The notes under the pieces were generated by a model that saw only the letters and a program-made list of their open reading frames with translations, searched no databases and was not told the DNA's origin. A program made the position numbers and the translations under genes. 64,000 nucleotides of DNA, from NCBI GenBank assembly GCA_019057385.1, contig JAHQJS010000008.1:62001-126000 (forward strand), written 5' to 3'. Each line of letters begins with the position of its first letter. Within the stretch, counting starts at the first letter, position 1. This stretch comes from Candidatus Borrarchaeum weybense. GTDB taxonomy: Archaea > Asgardarchaeota > Sifarchaeia > Borrarchaeales > Borrarchaeaceae. Below are positions 47,139-55,455 of this stretch, piece by piece.

Positions 47139-48215
47139 ATGGTGGAATCTGTGACAACAGGAATCGTTTATTCACCAGAATATCTTGAACATATACCTAC
47201 CCGCTCTACCCATCCTGAAGCAAGAAGAAGACTAATTTTGATTAAGCAAATTTTAGATGAATATAATGTGTTTGCTAATCCATTAATTCAATTAATTGAG
47301 CCAAAAACAGCAACTCCAGAAGATGTGCTAGCCGTACATTCTGAAAAACTCTTCGAGCTTGTGAAACACACATCAGAAGAAGGTGGAGGTTATCTTGACC
47401 CAGATACAGTAGCATCACAAAGAACTTTTGAGATAGCGTTACTTGCTGCAGGTGGTGTAATAGAAGCTGTCGAACAATGTGTTCAAGGAACAGTTGAAAA
47501 CTCTTTTGCAATAATACGCCCTCCTGGACACCATGCGACGAAAAAAAGAGCAATGGGGTTCTGTTTTTTCAATAATGTTGCTATTGCGGCGAATTATCTT
47601 CTGAAAAACCATGAAATGGATAGAGTTGCCATTTTGGATATTGATAGTCATCATGGAAATGGAACGCAAGACATTTTTTACGATTCATCAGAAGTGCTAT
47701 ATATCTCACTCCATCAAGATCCGTTGACTTGTTATCCTGGAACGGGCTATATTGAAGATCTTGGAGTTGGAAAAGGTCTTGGGTACAATGTAAACATTCC
47801 TCTGCGCCCTTTAACAACTGATGAACCGTATCTCTATGCTGTCAATGAAATTGCTGTTCCTATAATTGATCAATTCGAACCAGAGTTCATTTTAGTCTCT
47901 GCGGGCTATGATACTTACTATCGTGATCCTCTCACACATATGGCATTAACAACATATGCTTACAAAGAAATTTTCCGTACTGTTAAAGAACTTTCAACAA
48001 AATGCAAAAATAATGCTTTTGTTACAGCGCTTGAGGGAGGATACAGTCAAAGAGGTTTACAGATGGGTGTGTTAATTTCTATTTCTGAGATGGCAGGGCT
48101 TGGTATTGAGGTCGAAGAAGCACCTCCAGAAGAGAATCACGATATTAATTATGAATACACCCAAAAAATTGTAGCAAAACTCAAGAACTCTCTCTCTGCG
48201 TTTTGGAACTTCTAA
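47139..48215 (+). CDS. Histone deacetylase/AcuC-family deacetylase
   Basis: 358 residues of the HDAC fold. Zinc and catalytic residues are in place: RPPGHHATKKR, LDIDSHHGNGTQ (Asp and His ligands), SAGYDTYYRDPL with the third Asp and Tyr, and LEGGYSQRGL with the active-site loop. Family members remove acyl groups from lysines or small amines; in archaea a role on chromatin proteins has been proposed but the substrate is not shown. No acetyltransferase or histone gene is in the window. Confidence 0.9.
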   Translation: MVESVTTGIVYSPEYLEHIPTRSTHPEARRRLILIKQILDEYNVFANPLIQLIEPKTATPEDVLAVHSEKLFELVKHTSEEGGGYLDPDTVASQRTFEIALLAAGGVIEAVEQCVQGTVENSFAIIRPPGHHATKKRAMGFCFFNNVAIAANYLLKNHEMDRVAILDIDSHHGNGTQDIFYDSSEVLYISLHQDPLTCYPGTGYIEDLGVGKGLGYNVNIPLRPLTTDEPYLYAVNEIAVPIIDQFEPEFILVSAGYDTYYRDPLTHMALTTYAYKEIFRTVKELSTKCKNNAFVTALEGGYSQRGLQMGVLISISEMAGLGIEVEEAPPEENHDINYEYTQKIVAKLKNSLSAFWNF

Positions 48216-48218
48216 ATT

Positions 48219-48794
48219 TCACCAAATACAATACTTCTCATAGATTTTTGTAGGATATACAATAATCCACGGAACTATAATATCCCATGCTGATTGCACG
48301 GTATTCAGTATCAATACATATACTACAATTTCCATCAAAGGAGTTCCAAAAAGCAAACCAACGACAGCTACAACTAATGGAAGCATTATAGCAATTCTTA
48401 CAAGAGTTGCGATTATTCCAGAACCAAACCAAAGTTTTGTGGAGGCAAAGTCGCTCCCAGAACACGATTCATTTTTTTTCGTGATTCTTAATGCTAAATA
48501 TGGAATTATCATCATTGGAAGTGTAGCTGCTAACTTCATAAATGGTCCAATAGGGGCAAATGGGTCAAAAAACATTAAACCCATGGTTCCTGCTACACTA
48601 CAGATTATCCCTGAACGAATACCAAAAATCAGAAAGCAGACCATCCAGACAATGCTGATTGGATCAAAGAGAGCGATGCCCCATGGTAATCTTGGAATAA
48701 AAGCAGCGGAAAATGAAACTACTATTGATAATGCACCAAATAATGCCGCGCCAGCAATTTCTAAAGTGGGGGAATAATATACTTTTGTGCCCAT
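48219..48794 (-). CDS. ECF-type transporter S component-like protein
   Basis: 191 residues, about five or six membrane helices: LEIAGAALFGALSIVVSFSAAF, FDPISIVWMVCFLIFGIRSGIICSVAGTMGLMFFDP and further segments to IIVPWIIVYPTK. The fold pattern and FGIRSG/AGTMGL region resemble S components. Like the one at 35307-36059 it has no ATPase or T component beside it. Its stop lies four bases from that of the deacetylase on the other strand. Substrate unknown. Confidence 0.65.
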   Translation of the reverse strand: MGTKVYYSPTLEIAGAALFGALSIVVSFSAAFIPRLPWGIALFDPISIVWMVCFLIFGIRSGIICSVAGTMGLMFFDPFAPIGPFMKLAATLPMMIIPYLALRITKKNESCSGSDFASTKLWFGSGIIATLVRIAIMLPLVVAVVGLLFGTPLMEIVVYVLILNTVQSAWDIIVPWIIVYPTKIYEKYCIW

Positions 48795-48969
48795 AAGTAA
48801 TACATCCTAAATTCTTGAAGCAGCAGAGATAGAAGTTGCCTAATAAAGTTTGTGTTTCTACTCACGAATGAGTAGGAAAAATCTCATATCAAATAAAAAT
48901 CCTTAAATATACCCACATTTTGCCATAAGTACGCACTTCTATATAATCTTAAATATGGGGCTGATTACT

Positions 48970-49106
48970 GGGGCCACCCCTATTCACAAAGAATATGGGC
49001 TCTATGTGGTCTAGCATGGTATGATTCCCGCCCGGGGCGCGGGAGATCCTGGGTTCAAAAAATAGGGACTCATTGTCTTTATTTGAATTTCCTGGCGGCC
49101 CCACCA
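48970..49106 (+). tRNA. tRNA-Pro (GGG) with two introns
   Basis: Exons 48970-48975, 49006-49059 and 49090-49106 give a 77-nt tRNA with encoded CCA. The acceptor arm is GGGGCCG/CGGCCCC, the anticodon stem CCCGC/GCGGG and the loop CCGGGGC, so the anticodon is GGG and position 33 is C instead of U. Intron 1 (48976-49005, between positions 6 and 7) and intron 2 (49060-49089, between 59 and 60) are 30 nt each. For intron 2 a full bulge-helix-bulge forms: central TTCA/TGAA, 3-nt bulges, T stem outside. Intron 1 has central GGGG/CTCT with two G-U pairs. A TATA-like box lies at about 48940-48949. Confidence 0.88.
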
Positions 49107-49155
49107 TCACCCATTTCCCACTGCAATGTAGATATGAGTATAGTAGGTTAAATCT

Positions 49156-49443
49156 ATGAGTTTATCAGAAAAAGAAGTGGAGCATATTGCAGAACTCGCA
49201 AAAATAAAAATCACGGAAAAAGAAAAGAAACAATTCACAAAACAGTTCAATGAAATTTTGCAATTCTTTCATCAACTAGATGAGATTGATATCTCATTGA
49301 TTAAGCCTACTTTTCATGTAGTTGATATTAAGAATAGGTTTCGAGATGATAACATAGAACCTACGCTTTCAAGCGACGAAACGCTTAAGAATGCTCCAAA
49401 AACAGAAAAGAACTTTGTTAAAGCACCAAAATTGTTCGATTGA
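49156..49443 (+). CDS. gatC: Glu/Asp-tRNA amidotransferase subunit C
   Basis: 95 residues: SEKEVEHIAELAKIKITEKEKKQFTKQFNEILQFFHQLDEID, then PTFHVVDIKNRFRDD and NAPKTEKNFVKAPKLFD, the conserved GatC tail. It stabilises GatA/GatB in making Asn- or Gln-tRNA by transamidation. gatA and gatB are not adjacent. It begins 50 bases after the tRNA-Pro gene. Confidence 0.92.
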   Translation: MSLSEKEVEHIAELAKIKITEKEKKQFTKQFNEILQFFHQLDEIDISLIKPTFHVVDIKNRFRDDNIEPTLSSDETLKNAPKTEKNFVKAPKLFD

Positions 49444-49476
49444 TGAGTTACCGTTTTTTTGTAAAAAAATAGCCTC

Positions 49477-49764
49477 TTAAGATTTCACAGCCTCTTGAAA
49501 TTTAGTTAGTACTTCATTGCAAAGCTCAGACAGTTTGTCAGAAGCCTCAATAAGTGCTTCAGTTGGTGTTTTCTGTTCATTTGTTTTAATATAGAAGATT
49601 GGATTTGCATGAGTTGGATGATCAATCTTGTATGAAACAAATTCTACATTATCATCCTCTAGTAATATGTTTCGTAATGCATTGCACAGTGTATGATCCT
49701 CACCTTCGATTTCAAATTCAAGACTATTGCTCTTTATCTTCATATCTAAAATATTTACTTTCAT
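49477..49764 (-). CDS. rpoL: DNA-directed RNA polymerase subunit L (Rpb11 type)
   Basis: About 95 residues: LDMKIKSNSLEFEIEGEDHTLCNALRNILLEDDNVEFVSYKIDHP, the dimerisation motif of the RpoA-like alpha fold. It pairs with subunit D in polymerase assembly. GGTGAT four bases before ATG 49764 sets the start. Upstream on the same strand are an IsrB-like element, a DUF2067-like gene and Csl4, a conserved archaeal order apart from the insertion. Confidence 0.93.
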   Translation of the reverse strand: MKVNILDMKIKSNSLEFEIEGEDHTLCNALRNILLEDDNVEFVSYKIDHPTHANPIFYIKTNEQKTPTEALIEASDKLSELCNEVLTKFQEAVKS

Positions 49765-49885
49765 TTCCATCACCTACTAATGCCCTTCAATAAGGAGTGA
49801 CATAAGAATGACCATAAAAATTCTGTAATTCATGAAATTCTTCTTAATATGACTTTAATCAACTATTCATAAATATGACGCAAGG

Positions 49886-51115
49886 TTACTCCCTGTTTAC
49901 GGGGGAGAGGAATTGCGTTCTAAACGATATGCGTGTGAGTATAGTACATTCTTCTTTCTTACCGTTTTGTGTCAGACGTTTACCAGTCTCTGCACTGTGC
50001 AGGCTTAATCGCTTGTTGTGGGTATACCCGCCTATATAGCATAACCCATAGTTGCTATGCTTTACTAATGTGCCGCGTTTTAGCCCTAATGAGATTGTTC
50101 CGCCGTATCTCTTTCGTATGCCTCCTTGTGAACAGTTGTACCTATGTAATTGGCGTCTGTGGAATTGTAACGGAGTTACATAGTACAGACTTTTTGTGGT
50201 AGGATATTGTGTTCCGGTTATGGCGGCGGCTATTACCCAAGCGTCTATACAATGGGTCTCAAATATCGGTTTTGATTTACTTTTCTTCTTTTTTAATCCC
50301 AATAGTTCTCTCAACTTCTTTGTTTCGTTGCCTTGCGCTAGTATTACGGTTAGCTTCAGTTTTTGGAGTTCAGTATAGAAATACAACTTACCTACTTCTA
50401 ATGGGCTAAAATTGGTATTCCATCTCTTCTGATAGTTCTTTGTAACAACTTTAATATCTTCTACCACCGCATATTTGATAGGGATTATTGTGCATAATTG
50501 AGTGATAATTCTCAGTTTGGCATCCCAGCGGGCTTTGGTTGAAGGCGGTATTCTTGTCTGGTTTTTTAATCTGTTTTTCTTGCATTTCCTTCGGCGAGTT
50601 TTTCTTTTTCTTCGCGTCCTTCGTGCATTTCGCCTTTGTGCCACCTTCTTTTTCACCCAAGTTACCGCCTCAGACATAATATTGACTACGGTCTCAACAT
50701 TTCCAACGACTGAGAAGCCTTCGAATTTCGTGCCCGGATCTACGCCGATGGCCAGTGGTTGTGTGACGGGGAGTTTAGGATCGAAATGTAACTGGATATA
50801 GAATAAGCCCAGTTTGTTGCGTTTCTTAGTGGCTTTATTTTGTGCTAAGAGTTTTCTGGCTTTCGAAGATGTACAGGGCATTAATGGGGTGCCATTTTTG
50901 CTGATGACAGGAACTCTACCGATTGCGGTCTCCCTGTCAGAGTCGTGTTTCCCTTCGACAAGGTATATCGGGCGTAGTCTATTAGTGGTAGACGTGGAAT
51001 TGAGTGATTCTTCCGAAGTGGGCTGAACTAGGGAGGCATCCAGCCATTCTTGTAGCCCAATACACGTAGTTCTTGCAGAACTTAGTCTAGTCAATTCTTG
51101 CGTTGGTATCACCAT
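49886..51115 (-). CDS. isrB: IsrB-like RNA-guided nuclease (RRXRR protein, no HNH)
   Basis: 409 residues in the longest frame. From about residue 68: PLMP domain VPVISKNGTPLMPCTSSKARKLL, RuvC-I IGVDPGTKFEGFSV, arginine-rich bridge helix RRNARRTRRKRKTRRRK, RuvC-II AVVEDIKVV, RuvC-III THCIDAWVIA and a C-terminal domain KRYGGTISLGLKRGTLVKH with GLCYIGGYT. No HNH sits between RuvC-II and III, which fits IsrB rather than IscB. IsrB nicks DNA with an omega RNA. Residues 1-67 precede the PLMP domain and probably overlap the omega RNA, so the true N-terminus is uncertain. Confidence 0.88.
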   Translation of the reverse strand: MVIPTQELTRLSSARTTCIGLQEWLDASLVQPTSEESLNSTSTTNRLRPIYLVEGKHDSDRETAIGRVPVISKNGTPLMPCTSSKARKLLAQNKATKKRNKLGLFYIQLHFDPKLPVTQPLAIGVDPGTKFEGFSVVGNVETVVNIMSEAVTWVKKKVAQRRNARRTRRKRKTRRRKCKKNRLKNQTRIPPSTKARWDAKLRIITQLCTIIPIKYAVVEDIKVVTKNYQKRWNTNFSPLEVGKLYFYTELQKLKLTVILAQGNETKKLRELLGLKKKKSKSKPIFETHCIDAWVIAAAITGTQYPTTKSLYYVTPLQFHRRQLHRYNCSQGGIRKRYGGTISLGLKRGTLVKHSNYGLCYIGGYTHNKRLSLHSAETGKRLTQNGKKEECTILTRISFRTQFLSPVNRE

Positions 51116-51149
51116 CCCAAGCCCCGTCCTTCAGGGCGGGGTAATTGAC
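50918..51149 (-). ncRNA. Candidate omega RNA of the IsrB-like element
   Basis: About 230 bases between the outer direct repeat and the PLMP-domain codons. IscB/IsrB omega RNAs lie directly upstream of the nuclease. On the minus strand this stretch folds readily: the outer hairpin at 51122-51141 and, nearer the gene, GTCG/CGAC and ACCGCAATCGGT stem-loops around 50930-50980. The reading frame stays open through it, which is common in the family. The guide would come from the DUF2067-side flank. Inferred by analogy, not by covariance. Confidence 0.4.
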
Positions 51150-51161
51150 AAATATGACGAA

Positions 51162-51803
51162 CTAGATGCTTTCGTTATCGTCTATATGATTGCTTACGAA
51201 TGCTTTTAAAAAGTTGTTTATGTTGACTGCAAAACTATATCGATCCTCTTCTTTTTTATCTTTTCTGATCATTCCGGATTCTAAAGCACGTTCAAGGATT
51301 GTAAATAGGTCTAAATCACTTATTACCGCAAGAACTGCTAATTGTTCACGGACAACTTTTGGTTTAATAAAAACATCAGTCTCTCTTATCAAAGAGTCTA
51401 AACTATGAATATAGTCAATTATTACCTGAAGTGGGGCATCACTTTTGATGAAATCTGAAGTGGAACTATCTATTTTATACCCTTTGTGTTGAAGCAGTTT
51501 TCGAAGTAATTCTACCCGAATCGTTGCTCCTGCTTCACGAAATAGAAAACCTATTTCGTAATTGAATAAACCCTGCCTATCTGGATAAAGCAGGCCCTTT
51601 GTTTGTTTCTGTATATGTTTAATTTCTGAGATAGCGAGCTTAACGTTTTCGCGCGATCCTGCAAGGCGCAAACGAATGTAACCCGGCTTTGCAGATAGAT
51701 ATAGATCTACAACTTTTATTCTCTCAAGCTGGTTAATAAAAAAAACACGTTCTTCGTTATTGCTAACCCTTATTACCATTTCCTTCTTGTATGTCCTTGC
51801 CAA
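51162..51803 (-). CDS. DUF2067-like archaeal protein
   Basis: 213 residues, soluble, with N-terminal VIRVSNNEERVFFINQLERIKVVDLYLSAKPGYIRLRLAGSRENVKLAISEI, a possible RNA- or ligand-binding alpha/beta unit, and a helical C-terminus. I assign it to the archaeal DUF2067 family mainly from layout and from its place between Csl4 and RpoL. Function unknown; the neighbourhood suggests a link to RNA processing. Start is TTG 51803 or ATG 51779. Its stop is three bases from the IsrB-like element. Confidence 0.7.
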   Translation of the reverse strand: MARTYKKEMVIRVSNNEERVFFINQLERIKVVDLYLSAKPGYIRLRLAGSRENVKLAISEIKHIQKQTKGLLYPDRQGLFNYEIGFLFREAGATIRVELLRKLLQHKGYKIDSSTSDFIKSDAPLQVIIDYIHSLDSLIRETDVFIKPKVVREQLAVLAVISDLDLFTILERALESGMIRKDKKEEDRYSFAVNINNFLKAFVSNHIDDNESI

Positions 51804-51900
51804 TCATTTCACTCTCTTGAGCCTGACCGTTTAAAGGAAAAATAAAATATATGTTAAGCATTAGCATTTGCACTTATTTTTGTTTTAAGTCACTGCAAGC

Positions 51901-52476
51901 TCAAATCGATAAATAATCCTCAGAAATCTTACGTCGTTCGACGTTCTCGCAATCCATACATTTCAATGTTGATCGTCCTTTTCTTTGTAAATACGCCCCA
52001 CATCTTGTACATCTTGCTAATATACAACCAAATTGGTGTCCAACAGTTGATATATAGCATGGTTGTCTTTTGTCGTCTACAACGTGTGCTTTTACAATAT
52101 CACCAATCCGGTATGCATCGGTCATGTTCTCAGTGTAGCTCTCACTTACGCAGCTTATATGCAACGTACCAGTCACTGGGGTATGTAATTCAGTGGAATC
52201 GATCTTTCCGATCGTAAGATCGACAAGTTGCTTTTTGGCATCTGAAACTTTGCCATAAACGATTGCCCCTTTAACAGGAGTGATTGGTTTATTATTTTTT
52301 GCGATGACTGAAATTCGTTTTGTCTTTGTATTGACATTAACATTTCCAATTATACTCGCTAAAATTAATCCGCCTTCTTCATACGTCCCGCTATCGGCAA
52401 TAAATTCTTCAATTACTCCTAGTACATCACCAGGTACTACTAAATCTCCAGAATTGATTTGTTCTTTAACTTTCAT
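51901..52476 (-). CDS. csl4: Exosome subunit Csl4 (RNA-binding cap)
   Basis: 191 residues: N-terminal beta domain (VVPGDVLGVIEEFIADSGTYEEGGLILASIIG), an S1 domain (VYGKVSDAKKQLVDLTIGKI...YRIGDIVKAHVVDD) and a C-terminal zinc ribbon CTRCGAYL...CMDCENVERRKI. Csl4 caps the Rrp41/Rrp42 exosome ring and recruits substrates. A CAGGAGGTAA ribosome binding site precedes the ATG. First gene of a minus-strand cluster to RpoL; divergent from Pelota. Confidence 0.93.
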   Translation of the reverse strand: MKVKEQINSGDLVVPGDVLGVIEEFIADSGTYEEGGLILASIIGNVNVNTKTKRISVIAKNNKPITPVKGAIVYGKVSDAKKQLVDLTIGKIDSTELHTPVTGTLHISCVSESYTENMTDAYRIGDIVKAHVVDDKRQPCYISTVGHQFGCILARCTRCGAYLQRKGRSTLKCMDCENVERRKISEDYLSI

Positions 52477-52773
52477 CTATTTACCTCCTGAAACTGAATC
52501 TAAATTCTCTAAATCCTAACATAAAACAGTTTAAAGAATATGAAAATCGTAAAAGCTGTAATAAGGTAGCTATCCATTCCTTCATAAGCCATTTTCTGGA
52601 TACTTCACATTATCCTGCATTTTTCAATTTTTCCTTCGTGTATGACAATGCAGTTTAATTTTAGAAAAAAACCTTACAAATATTATTAATCTGGTAAACT
52701 CTCTTTTTGCTCTACATGTCGATATATTTTTCTACTAATCACTTCCATAGTCTTTGGTAGCAAAATTTTTGAT
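52477..52773. other. Divergent promoter region between csl4 and pelA
   Basis: About 300 bases without a gene between two divergent RNA-quality-control genes. AT-rich stretches occur near 52680 and 52720. The region presumably holds both promoters, but no TATA element stands out with confidence. Confidence 0.45.
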
Positions 52774-53856
52774 GTGAATGTTGTGCGAACAAAAAAATTG
52801 GATAAAAGGGGTACTATTGAAATAAAAGTCGAAAATCTAGACGACCTTTGGGTTTGTTACAATATTATTCTTTTTGGAGATTTTTTATCTGCTAGAACTA
52901 CAAGACGAATTAAAAAAAAGGATTCTGATGAGGGTTCTGATAAGGGTGAGCGACGCCCCATATTCCTTGAGATCCAAGTCGAAAAAGTTTCTTATCATAG
53001 TTTTTCAAATAGATTACGTGTAACTGGAAAAATAGTTGCAGGACCGCAAGATCTTATCTCCTTAGGAGATTATCATACAATCAATCTAGAAGTCGGAACT
53101 CGTTTTAAATTAAGAAAAGACTTTTGGCCTAAGTATATGTTAATACGTCTGAAAAAAGCCGTTGAACAAATAAAAAGACCTCCTATTTTAATTGTAGCTA
53201 TAGAGACAGGAGAAGCTTGTGTGGCTAGTTTGGGTGAGTATGCAACGACTATTCATGCTAATATTCACCATAGTATTACAAGAAAAGCAAGTGCTAAGCA
53301 ATACGAACAATCTCTTCTAAAGTTTTTTGGTGACGTTGCTAATACCATTAAAGAACATATGAACTCAGATATTGAAACATTGATAATCGCTGGTCCTGGT
53401 TTTACTAAGGACTCTTTTCTTAAATATTTTAAAAATAAATTTCCAGAGCTGGTAAAAAACGTGATTATAGAAAATGTAAGCAATGGAGGCCCTAACGGAG
53501 TTCAAGAAGTCATTAAAAGAGGTGCAGCTTCTAGGATTCTGGAAGATTATCAAATAACAATTGAAAATAGGCTCCTGGAGGAACTCCTTGCCAGATTAGG
53601 TAAGGAGAAGCGAAATGTGTCCTATGGTTTTGATGATGTTAAAAAAGCAGCAGAATATGGTGCAATAGAAACTGTGCTTGTACTCGACGAGTTATTAAGG
53701 GAATTTGATATGGAAAAAAGGAAAAAACTTGAAGATCTCTTACATCAAATCGAAAAAGCAAGAGGGGAAATCGTGATTATCAGTTCACTTCATGACTCTG
53801 GGAAGACACTTCATTCACTTGGCAATATCGCCGCACTTCTAAGATTTGAAATTTGA
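52774..53856 (+). CDS. pelA: Pelota (Dom34) mRNA surveillance factor
   Basis: 360 residues from GTG. N-terminal Lsm-like domain (GTIEIKVENLDDLWVCYNIILFGDFLSA), central KRPPILIVAIETGEACVASLGEY domain and the C-terminal L7Ae-like part with AIETVLVLDELLRE and EIVIISSLHDSGKTLHSLGNIAALLR. Pelota binds stalled ribosomes in the A site and, with aEF1A and ABCE1, frees them. It lacks GGQ, as expected. Divergent from the exosome genes and followed by a TnpB-related gene. Confidence 0.94.
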   Translation: MNVVRTKKLDKRGTIEIKVENLDDLWVCYNIILFGDFLSARTTRRIKKKDSDEGSDKGERRPIFLEIQVEKVSYHSFSNRLRVTGKIVAGPQDLISLGDYHTINLEVGTRFKLRKDFWPKYMLIRLKKAVEQIKRPPILIVAIETGEACVASLGEYATTIHANIHHSITRKASAKQYEQSLLKFFGDVANTIKEHMNSDIETLIIAGPGFTKDSFLKYFKNKFPELVKNVIIENVSNGGPNGVQEVIKRGAASRILEDYQITIENRLLEELLARLGKEKRNVSYGFDDVKKAAEYGAIETVLVLDELLREFDMEKRKKLEDLLHQIEKARGEIVIISSLHDSGKTLHSLGNIAALLRFEI

Positions 53857-53928
53857 TTTTTTGATCTAGTGAACTGAAGATATTTTACTTGTTAAGAATT
53901 TAAATAACAAAGATAACCTTACGATTGT

Positions 53929-55455
53929 TTATAGAACAATGAAATGGTTGATAAAATTCCACGTTTTATAATAATCATCAATCTTTCCGTGAGAGGTAAG
54001 ACCAGCCCTAAGGTTATCAGGCCGTGTGCTCGTCACCGAGTTCAACACATGAGTCATCAATACTGTTTTTCGCAATATCTCGGCAGTCTTGAAGGATTTT
54101 ATCCCACCATGCTTGAAGAGATCATGGATCATCGACCATATACGGTAAGGACTACTCTTTTTCAAACGGGGTTCTATGTACTCCCCGACATGTGAGAGCA
54201 CCCAATCGTAGATGTCTGGAAATGCTTCCTTGAATCCCAAGCCTCTTCGAGCTATTACATAACTTGCAAGGTGATGGACTGACAAATTATGTAATCGTGA
54301 ATACTTGTATTTCCCGATGATAGAGGTGTATCCTGGAAATACTCTTCGAAAGGACACACCGCGCTTTTTACACTTCCATTCCAGCAGTTGTAAGGCGGTG
54401 GTCTTCAAATTGCTTAATTTTCGGTTAAGTTTCTTATTATAGGAAAATTCTTGATCGAATTGTAAGTCCTCAACCACGATGCCTTTGCCTTTATTAACGC
54501 AGTAATTAACGATTTTATCCATCTTATAGGAGATATAATCATTACGCTTATCTTTTCTATAGGTATGAAGATTCCCAAACGAGATGCTATGGTAGGAGAG
54601 TAAATTACCGTGTTGATCCACATTAGTTAAAGACGCAAAATTATAGTTAAAATCTAATCCGATTGCGCCATGTTCGTAATCACAAACTATTGTTGGTTCT
54701 GGGATATTATAAGACACATGAAGAAAGTAGTGTACTTTACCCTTAGAGAGTTTCCTTTTCACGGTCACGGTGTATTTATTTGTATTTAGAATTTGTTGAA
54801 ACCACTTTCCCTGCTCAGAATTTATGGATGTAGGGATGACCAGCCATTTGCGTTCCTTTTGTTTAGAAAAGGTGCGTATCTTGACGGTTTTATCGGGTAA
54901 TACCTTGATGTTCAGGTTTTGCAATCCTTGTTGTTTCTTTCCGATGCAACTGAAAGAAGAATCCCGTCGTATCCTGAACTCGTCTCTACTTATGATACCC
55001 CGTACTCTCTGCCTAAATAGTTTCTTAGTGCCGAATACTACGGTTTCGAGGTGTAAATTTTTTTGTTTAGCCATTATTGAGGATCTGCGGGCGTATAATC
55101 CTTTTAACCGTCTGTCATGTGTATCCTGTTCCTTTATTTCATTAATTTTCTTGTTAATGACTTTTAACTGCTGTATCATGCGTTTCTGTCGTTTTTTCAA
55201 CCAGGACTTCTGTTGTTTCAGTTTCATCCTGTTATCAATAAGGATGGTATTGGCATAGGGGTTGTTATGACACTGATCCATCAAACATTGTTGTATTGTT
55301 TTACCTTCACCGAATCGTTGTGACATGTAACCCTCACCATAAAACAGAAGGTTATAGCCGATTCGTTTAACACGGTTATAGATGGTAAAGATCTCATGGA
55401 GCTGATGTTCATGTGACTCATCTGGATAAATCCTGAATTTGACGGTCTGAATCAT
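53929..55455 (-). CDS. TnpB-related protein (IS605 OrfB-like), copy 2
   Basis: 508 residues, paralogous along its whole length to the protein at 7954-9474. It keeps the Asp in AIGLDFNYNFASLTNV and Glu in GIVVEDLQFDQEF, and has His in SVHHLASYVIARRG where TnpB has its third Asp; the C-terminal zinc finger is again missing. The shared 3' flank ends at CGTAAGGTT, and here a perfect hairpin ATTGTT/AACAAT (53924-53940) overlaps the stop. Upstream flanks of the two copies do not match. Probably mobile or derived from a mobile gene. Confidence 0.86.
   Translation of the reverse strand: MIQTVKFRIYPDESHEHQLHEIFTIYNRVKRIGYNLLFYGEGYMSQRFGEGKTIQQCLMDQCHNNPYANTILIDNRMKLKQQKSWLKKRQKRMIQQLKVINKKINEIKEQDTHDRRLKGLYARRSSIMAKQKNLHLETVVFGTKKLFRQRVRGIISRDEFRIRRDSSFSCIGKKQQGLQNLNIKVLPDKTVKIRTFSKQKERKWLVIPTSINSEQGKWFQQILNTNKYTVTVKRKLSKGKVHYFLHVSYNIPEPTIVCDYEHGAIGLDFNYNFASLTNVDQHGNLLSYHSISFGNLHTYRKDKRNDYISYKMDKIVNYCVNKGKGIVVEDLQFDQEFSYNKKLNRKLSNLKTTALQLLEWKCKKRGVSFRRVFPGYTSIIGKYKYSRLHNLSVHHLASYVIARRGLGFKEAFPDIYDWVLSHVGEYIEPRLKKSSPYRIWSMIHDLFKHGGIKSFKTAEILRKTVLMTHVLNSVTSTRPDNLRAGLTSHGKIDDYYKTWNFINHFIVL

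Larger units (their letters stand above)
49871..51159 (-). mobile_element. IsrB-like (IscB-family) element with direct flanking repeats
   Basis: The decamer AAATATGACG stands at 49871-49880 and again at 51150-51159, outside a single nuclease gene. Terminal hairpins lie inside it: CTCCC/GGGAG at 49889-49893 and 49903-49907, and an 8-bp stem CCCCGTCC at 51122-51141. No tnpA is present. The element separates the DUF2067-like stop codon (51162) from rpoL. IS200/IS605-type insertion is not known to make target duplications, so the repeat needs explaining. Confidence 0.72.

Noticed and set aside
49886..51115. IscB or Cas9-like protein with HNH nuclease
   Set aside because: The RuvC-II to RuvC-III interval is too short and has no HNH histidine-asparagine pattern, so IsrB-like is the better label.
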